Positions 62,801 to 64,000 of a DNA stretch of 64,000 nt are shown here, one piece after another (position 1 is the first letter of the stretch; every line of letters starts with the position of its first letter). A model generated the notes under the pieces. The model was given only the letters and a program-made list of their open reading frames with translations, was not told where the DNA came from and ran no database searches. The translations under genes and the position numbers were made by a program. The stretch covers positions 5,494,501-5,558,500 of the forward strand of contig NC_092580.1 of the NCBI RefSeq assembly GCF_037975245.1, given 5' to 3'. Origin of the DNA: Apostichopus japonicus. Its lineage: Eukaryota > Echinodermata > Holothuroidea > Aspidochirotida > Stichopodidae.

Positions 62801-63588
62801 CAAGGACATTTACCTAAATTGGACAACAAAAAAAATGTTATATGAGTTATTGCTGTGCCATTTAACCCTACACTCTTTTGTAATGAGTAAAAGTTACTAG
62901 AAATACAGCAAAGCAGTGTTAACACTTCCTCATGTGACTATGCACATAGTCAAACAGTTAATGTTATTGACATTAGTATGAGGTCATAAGAGAGGGGCAT
63001 AGTTAGTAGTTTTATGCCTTTTAACGATCACCTTAAGAGAGGGGCATAGTAAGTAGTTTTATGCCTTTAAAGATCACCCAGCTGTTATCTTTCCTTACCA
63101 CGAGGAACACACTAAATAAGCCAGAAATCTTGTACTCTGTGGCTTCATATTTTAACGTTCAATAATTTAACGTTTTACCTTGAAGTTAGTATGATACAGT
63201 CATTTTATGGTGCTAATATTAATTACCAATTAAATTAATTGTAGCCATACTGATATTTTAGTACTAATAATGGGGTTATACTGGTACGTTGTTTGTTAAA
63301 GTGAAGGACATCCATCTGCGCTTGACTAATTATGCCTTATTTTCATATCTCAAAGTAAGGGCATCCTGTCTGACTAATAAATAAAAAAAAATAATTAAAA
63401 AAAGTATGTAGATTTTTTATGTTTTTTTTCTTTACCTGTAAAGTTTGCTGCCAACAATTATTTCATTTGATTTACTTTTCATGTTTTATATATATATTTC
63501 TCCTCTTAGGGTTCAGCTGGACAAAGGACGGATGATTACAATGCCCAGCTTAAGAGAAGAGAACAACAAGTATGGATCATAGAAATAG
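53762..63588 (+). CDS. CCDC66: CCDC66-like coiled-coil centrosome/cilium protein, 5' part
   Basis: join(53762-53820, 54582-54601, 54945-55350, 56396-56737, 58540-58659, 59047-59186, 60533-60631, 63510-63588) keeps one frame through seven GT-AG introns, giving about 421 codons; neither the start codon nor the C-terminus is in the window. Family evidence: TITLTQEQLNAILQSIG matches the CCDC66 LTQDQLQQIL motif, LQEKKRLEWKQAL resembles EAKKAQWKKELDEQ, and LKRREQQVWIIEI fits the later EELNKQ-type helix. Most of the protein is charged and low complexity (Q-rich, then K/D/E-rich at 56396-56737), and coiled coil begins around 58600. CCDC66 is a microtubule-binding protein of centrosomes, satellites and primary cilia. 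The linkage to Wnt5 independently supports the call. Gene structure is firm; the family name is probable. Confidence 0.7.
53989..54083 (+). CDS. Possible alternative Ccdc66-like exon
   Basis: Fits exon a in phase (G+CA) and encodes AIHRHDFKEKCQKQTKEPKG and NAAALRSSMMQ, ending in phase 0 at CAG/GTAATA. Its inclusion would require the next microexon to use an internal AG five bases downstream (15 instead of 20 nt) to keep frame. Acceptor CACAAAG is mediocre. Confidence 0.25.
54582..54601 (+). CDS. CCDC66: Ccdc66-like microexon (20 nt)
   Basis: An excellent acceptor (TTTTTTCTTTTGCTACAG) and a GTTAGT donor enclose 20 nt that link exon a (phase 1) to exon c (phase 0), giving EKKPKKK. Confidence 0.5.
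54945..55350 (+). CDS. CCDC66: Ccdc66-like exon c (LTQEQL motif)
   Basis: Acceptor TTTTTTATAG, 406 nt, donor ATCG/GTGAGT. Basic and polar, with a QQQQHQ run; it ends with a short conserved helix TITLTQEQLNAILQSIG, the best CCDC66 marker in the window. Confidence 0.85.
55396..55707. mobile_element. Inverted-repeat element, CCAGGGATGAGCTCA termini
   Basis: The left end CCAGGGATGAGCTCA and right end (reverse complement CCAGGGATGTGCTCA) match at 14 of 15 bases. ATGA flanks both sides. The interior has an inverted GGGCGG/CCGCCC hairpin (CTGGGCGGC near 55413 to GCCGCCCAG near 55453). CAGGG termini suggest hAT ancestry, but an 8-bp duplication is not seen. Confidence 0.7.
55869..55912. repeat. Perfect (ATG)n/(CAT)n palindrome
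   Basis: Twenty-two bp of ATG repeats run directly into 22 bp of their reverse complement with no spacer, centred between 55890 and 55891. Confidence 0.95.
56396..56737 (+). CDS. CCDC66: Ccdc66-like exon d (acidic/lysine-rich)
   Basis: Acceptor CTCTCTTCAG, 342 nt, in and out in phase 1. K/D/E-rich low complexity (for example DDDSNKNKES, KKETDDEDKK) followed by ENVFHLLKQLEEDDG, a probable helix. Donor AATG/GTCAGT is non-ideal but phase-correct. Confidence 0.85.
56896..57313. repeat. 19-bp minisatellite, about 22 copies
   Basis: The consensus is GAATGCAGGTAACAATAGA with A/G, T/C and CAAG variants. Because 19 is not a multiple of 3 and the minus strand lacks stops, all three minus frames read through it as a 19-residue leucine-rich repeat; this is an artefact, not a protein. 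Confidence 0.97.
57847..58233. repeat. 129-bp tandem triplication
   Basis: Three direct copies start at 57847, 57976 and 58105 (GATAGAAATTCTCAAATAAT). Copies 2 and 3 are nearly identical, copy 1 differs at several positions. Confidence 0.95.
58540..58659 (+). CDS. CCDC66: Ccdc66-like exon e
   Basis: Encodes GLKDLTWGSSAGMGNIGAIV then LQEKKRLEWKQAL, in and out in phase 1 (donor TTAG/GTAAAG). The glycine-rich lead and the start of a long charged helix resemble the CCDC66 segment before its first coiled coil. Confidence 0.85.
58660..59046 (+). other. Ccdc66-like intron
   Basis: 387 bp, phase 1, plain AT-rich sequence; nothing further seen. Confidence 0.8.
59047..59186 (+). CDS. CCDC66: Ccdc66-like exon f (coiled coil)
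   Basis: Acceptor GTTCTTCAG; DEQRAEQKQRKMHEDALRKS continues the helix, then PQQAEKITPPSSMKK. Ends in phase 0 at AAAAAG/GTAAAT. Confidence 0.85.
59187..60532 (+). other. Ccdc66-like intron with GCAGC-rich satellite
   Basis: Phase 0 intron of 1.35 kb, nearly half of it a tandem array of about 155-bp units. Plus-strand frames in it come from the repeat. Confidence 0.8.
59251..59890. repeat. About 155-bp tandem repeat rich in CTGCAG
   Basis: Four full units start at 59251, 59401, 59556 and 59712, with a partial fifth at 59867 (spacings 150, 155, 156, 155). Each contains TGCAGCTGCTGCAAACTGCC or its GGATGCTGC variant, GCAGCAAGGCTGCAT, and TATTGTGTAATACTGCAGTG. Confidence 0.95.
60533..60631 (+). 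CDS. CCDC66: Ccdc66-like exon g
   Basis: Acceptor CACCTTCAG, 99 nt, phase 0 in and out. Encodes ESAEDRLIPESSLGQVARRS then FVPAAMRSNFFIG; donor ATCGGA/GTACGT. Serine/arginine linker with no domain signature. Confidence 0.8.
60850..61290. repeat. Diverged tandem repeat, unit about 150-170 bp
   Basis: Nearly three units share GAGAACCAGCAACTTCATTTG, TTCAATGGGG, GCATGGAATGAAACAG, CATTTACATGGG and CAATTTTCACCTGATAAA in the same order, with substitutions and small indels. Confidence 0.8.
61416..62030. mobile_element. TTAA-flanked inverted-repeat element (piggyBac-type MITE)
   Basis: The termini AGCAGCATTTTGCGT and its inverted copy (ACGCAAAATGCTGCT) are exact over 15 bp. The element is flanked by TTAA at 61412-61415 and 62031-62034, the target site and duplication of piggyBac elements. 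It is 615 bp with no transposase frame. Confidence 0.75.
62048..62345 (-). mobile_element. tRNA-derived SINE
   Basis: On the minus strand the head contains an A box TGGTCAAGTGG (62338-62328) and a B box GGTTCGGTTCC (62294-62284), spaced as in tRNA genes. It is followed by a body with GTGTCCTTGGGCAAGGCGCT and CACCCAGGTGTATAATTGG, sequence of a kind seen in dispersed repeats of many marine animals. The 3' end runs toward 62048. The target duplication was not identified. Confidence 0.7.
62987..63079. repeat. 46-bp direct duplication
   Basis: Two copies of AAGAGAGGGGCATAGTTAGT followed by AGTTTTATGCCTTTTAACGA, differing by a few bases. Confidence 0.9.
63510..63588 (+). CDS. CCDC66: Ccdc66-like exon h (last in window)
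   Basis: Acceptor TTTCTCCTCTTAG; encodes GSAGQRTDDYNAQLKRREQQ then VWIIEI, ending phase 1 at AATAG/GTAAAT. The next exons lie outside the window. Confidence 0.8.
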
Positions 63589-64000
63589 GTAAATAAAGTA
63601 TCTAACCTTACAAACCAGTAAAAAAAAATACGTCAATAACTTATATACTATACCCTCACTGATCAACCGAACAGATTAGATACATATAGAATATAATTTA
63701 CAAAAACACTGACTCACGGAATAAATTGCGTACGTGCGTGCTCTCTAACGCACACCTGACTACAGAGGTGTGTTGGAATGCATACAAACTCTAATACTCA
63801 CAAAATGAAAAAAGGAATAGGATGCATCAATAGAGACTCTGTACTCAAACTGAGGGAAGGATCAGAATTTAATACTCACACACTAAATAAACACTTAGGA
63901 TACATACAGACTTATACACTAATACTCACACGCTTAGTAAATAAACAAATTGGATATGTACAGACTCTAATACTCACACACTTAATAAACAGATTGGGTG
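63589..64000 (+). other. Start of next Ccdc66-like intron
   Basis: AT-rich; its second half is a degenerate tandem repeat that continues past the window edge. Confidence 0.7.
63770..64000. repeat. Degenerate ACTCTAATACTCACACAC repeat
   Basis: About four units of 55-65 bp with the order CAGACTCTAATACTCACACA, CTTAATAAACA, GATTGGATACATA. Truncated by the window end. Confidence 0.8.

Larger units (their letters stand above)
60632..63509 (+). other. Ccdc66-like intron (2.9 kb) with several repeats
   Basis: Phase 0 intron containing a diverged tandem repeat, a TTAA-flanked inverted-repeat element, a SINE and a short duplication. No other gene. Confidence 0.75.

Overview
The window looks like nuclear DNA of an invertebrate deuterostome, most likely an echinoderm (a sea cucumber is my best guess; species not determinable). 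The reasons are AT-rich DNA with long introns, spliced metazoan genes, a eukaryotic tRNA with internal pol III boxes, a tRNA-derived SINE, short inverted-repeat transposons and many satellites. There is no bacterial, phage or organellar content.

Layout: 982-2181 (-) is an almost complete, intronless FBXL14 (F-box/leucine-rich-repeat) gene. A tRNA-Ile(AAU) gene follows at 2691-2763 (+). From 2764 to about 17 kb I see no gene, only simple repeats and one well-defined hAT-type MITE. A Wnt5 gene runs 17388-42397 (+) in four coding exons; the splice phases join exactly into 417 codons plus stop, with 24 cysteines downstream of the signal sequence. Next comes a two-exon gene on the minus strand (48053 to 45162) encoding an unrecognised secreted, cysteine-containing protein of 298 residues with a TATA/Inr promoter. 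A second minus-strand TATA/Inr promoter near 52.6 kb reads into a 760-nt stretch that contains no ATG on that strand. From 53762 to the window end (+) lie seven or eight exons of a coiled-coil gene that I assign to the CCDC66 family; it continues beyond the window.

The most informative biological point is the linkage Fbxl14 - Wnt5 - Ccdc66. From memory, vertebrates have FBXL14 beside WNT5B (with ERC1 and CACNA2D4), and CCDC66 near WNT5A (with ERC2 and CACNA2D3). The two vertebrate regions look like copies of one ancestral block, and this window carries the markers of both on one unduplicated chromosome.

Repeat content changes along the window. The first 43 kb (Wnt5 side) are rich in G8-G17/C8-C13 homopolymers and dinucleotide repeats. 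The last 20 kb (Ccdc66 side) are nearly free of these and instead carry tandem arrays of 19, 129 and about 155 bp plus several inverted-repeat elements and a SINE. No evidence was found for rRNA, CRISPR, integrated virus or autonomous transposon coding sequence.
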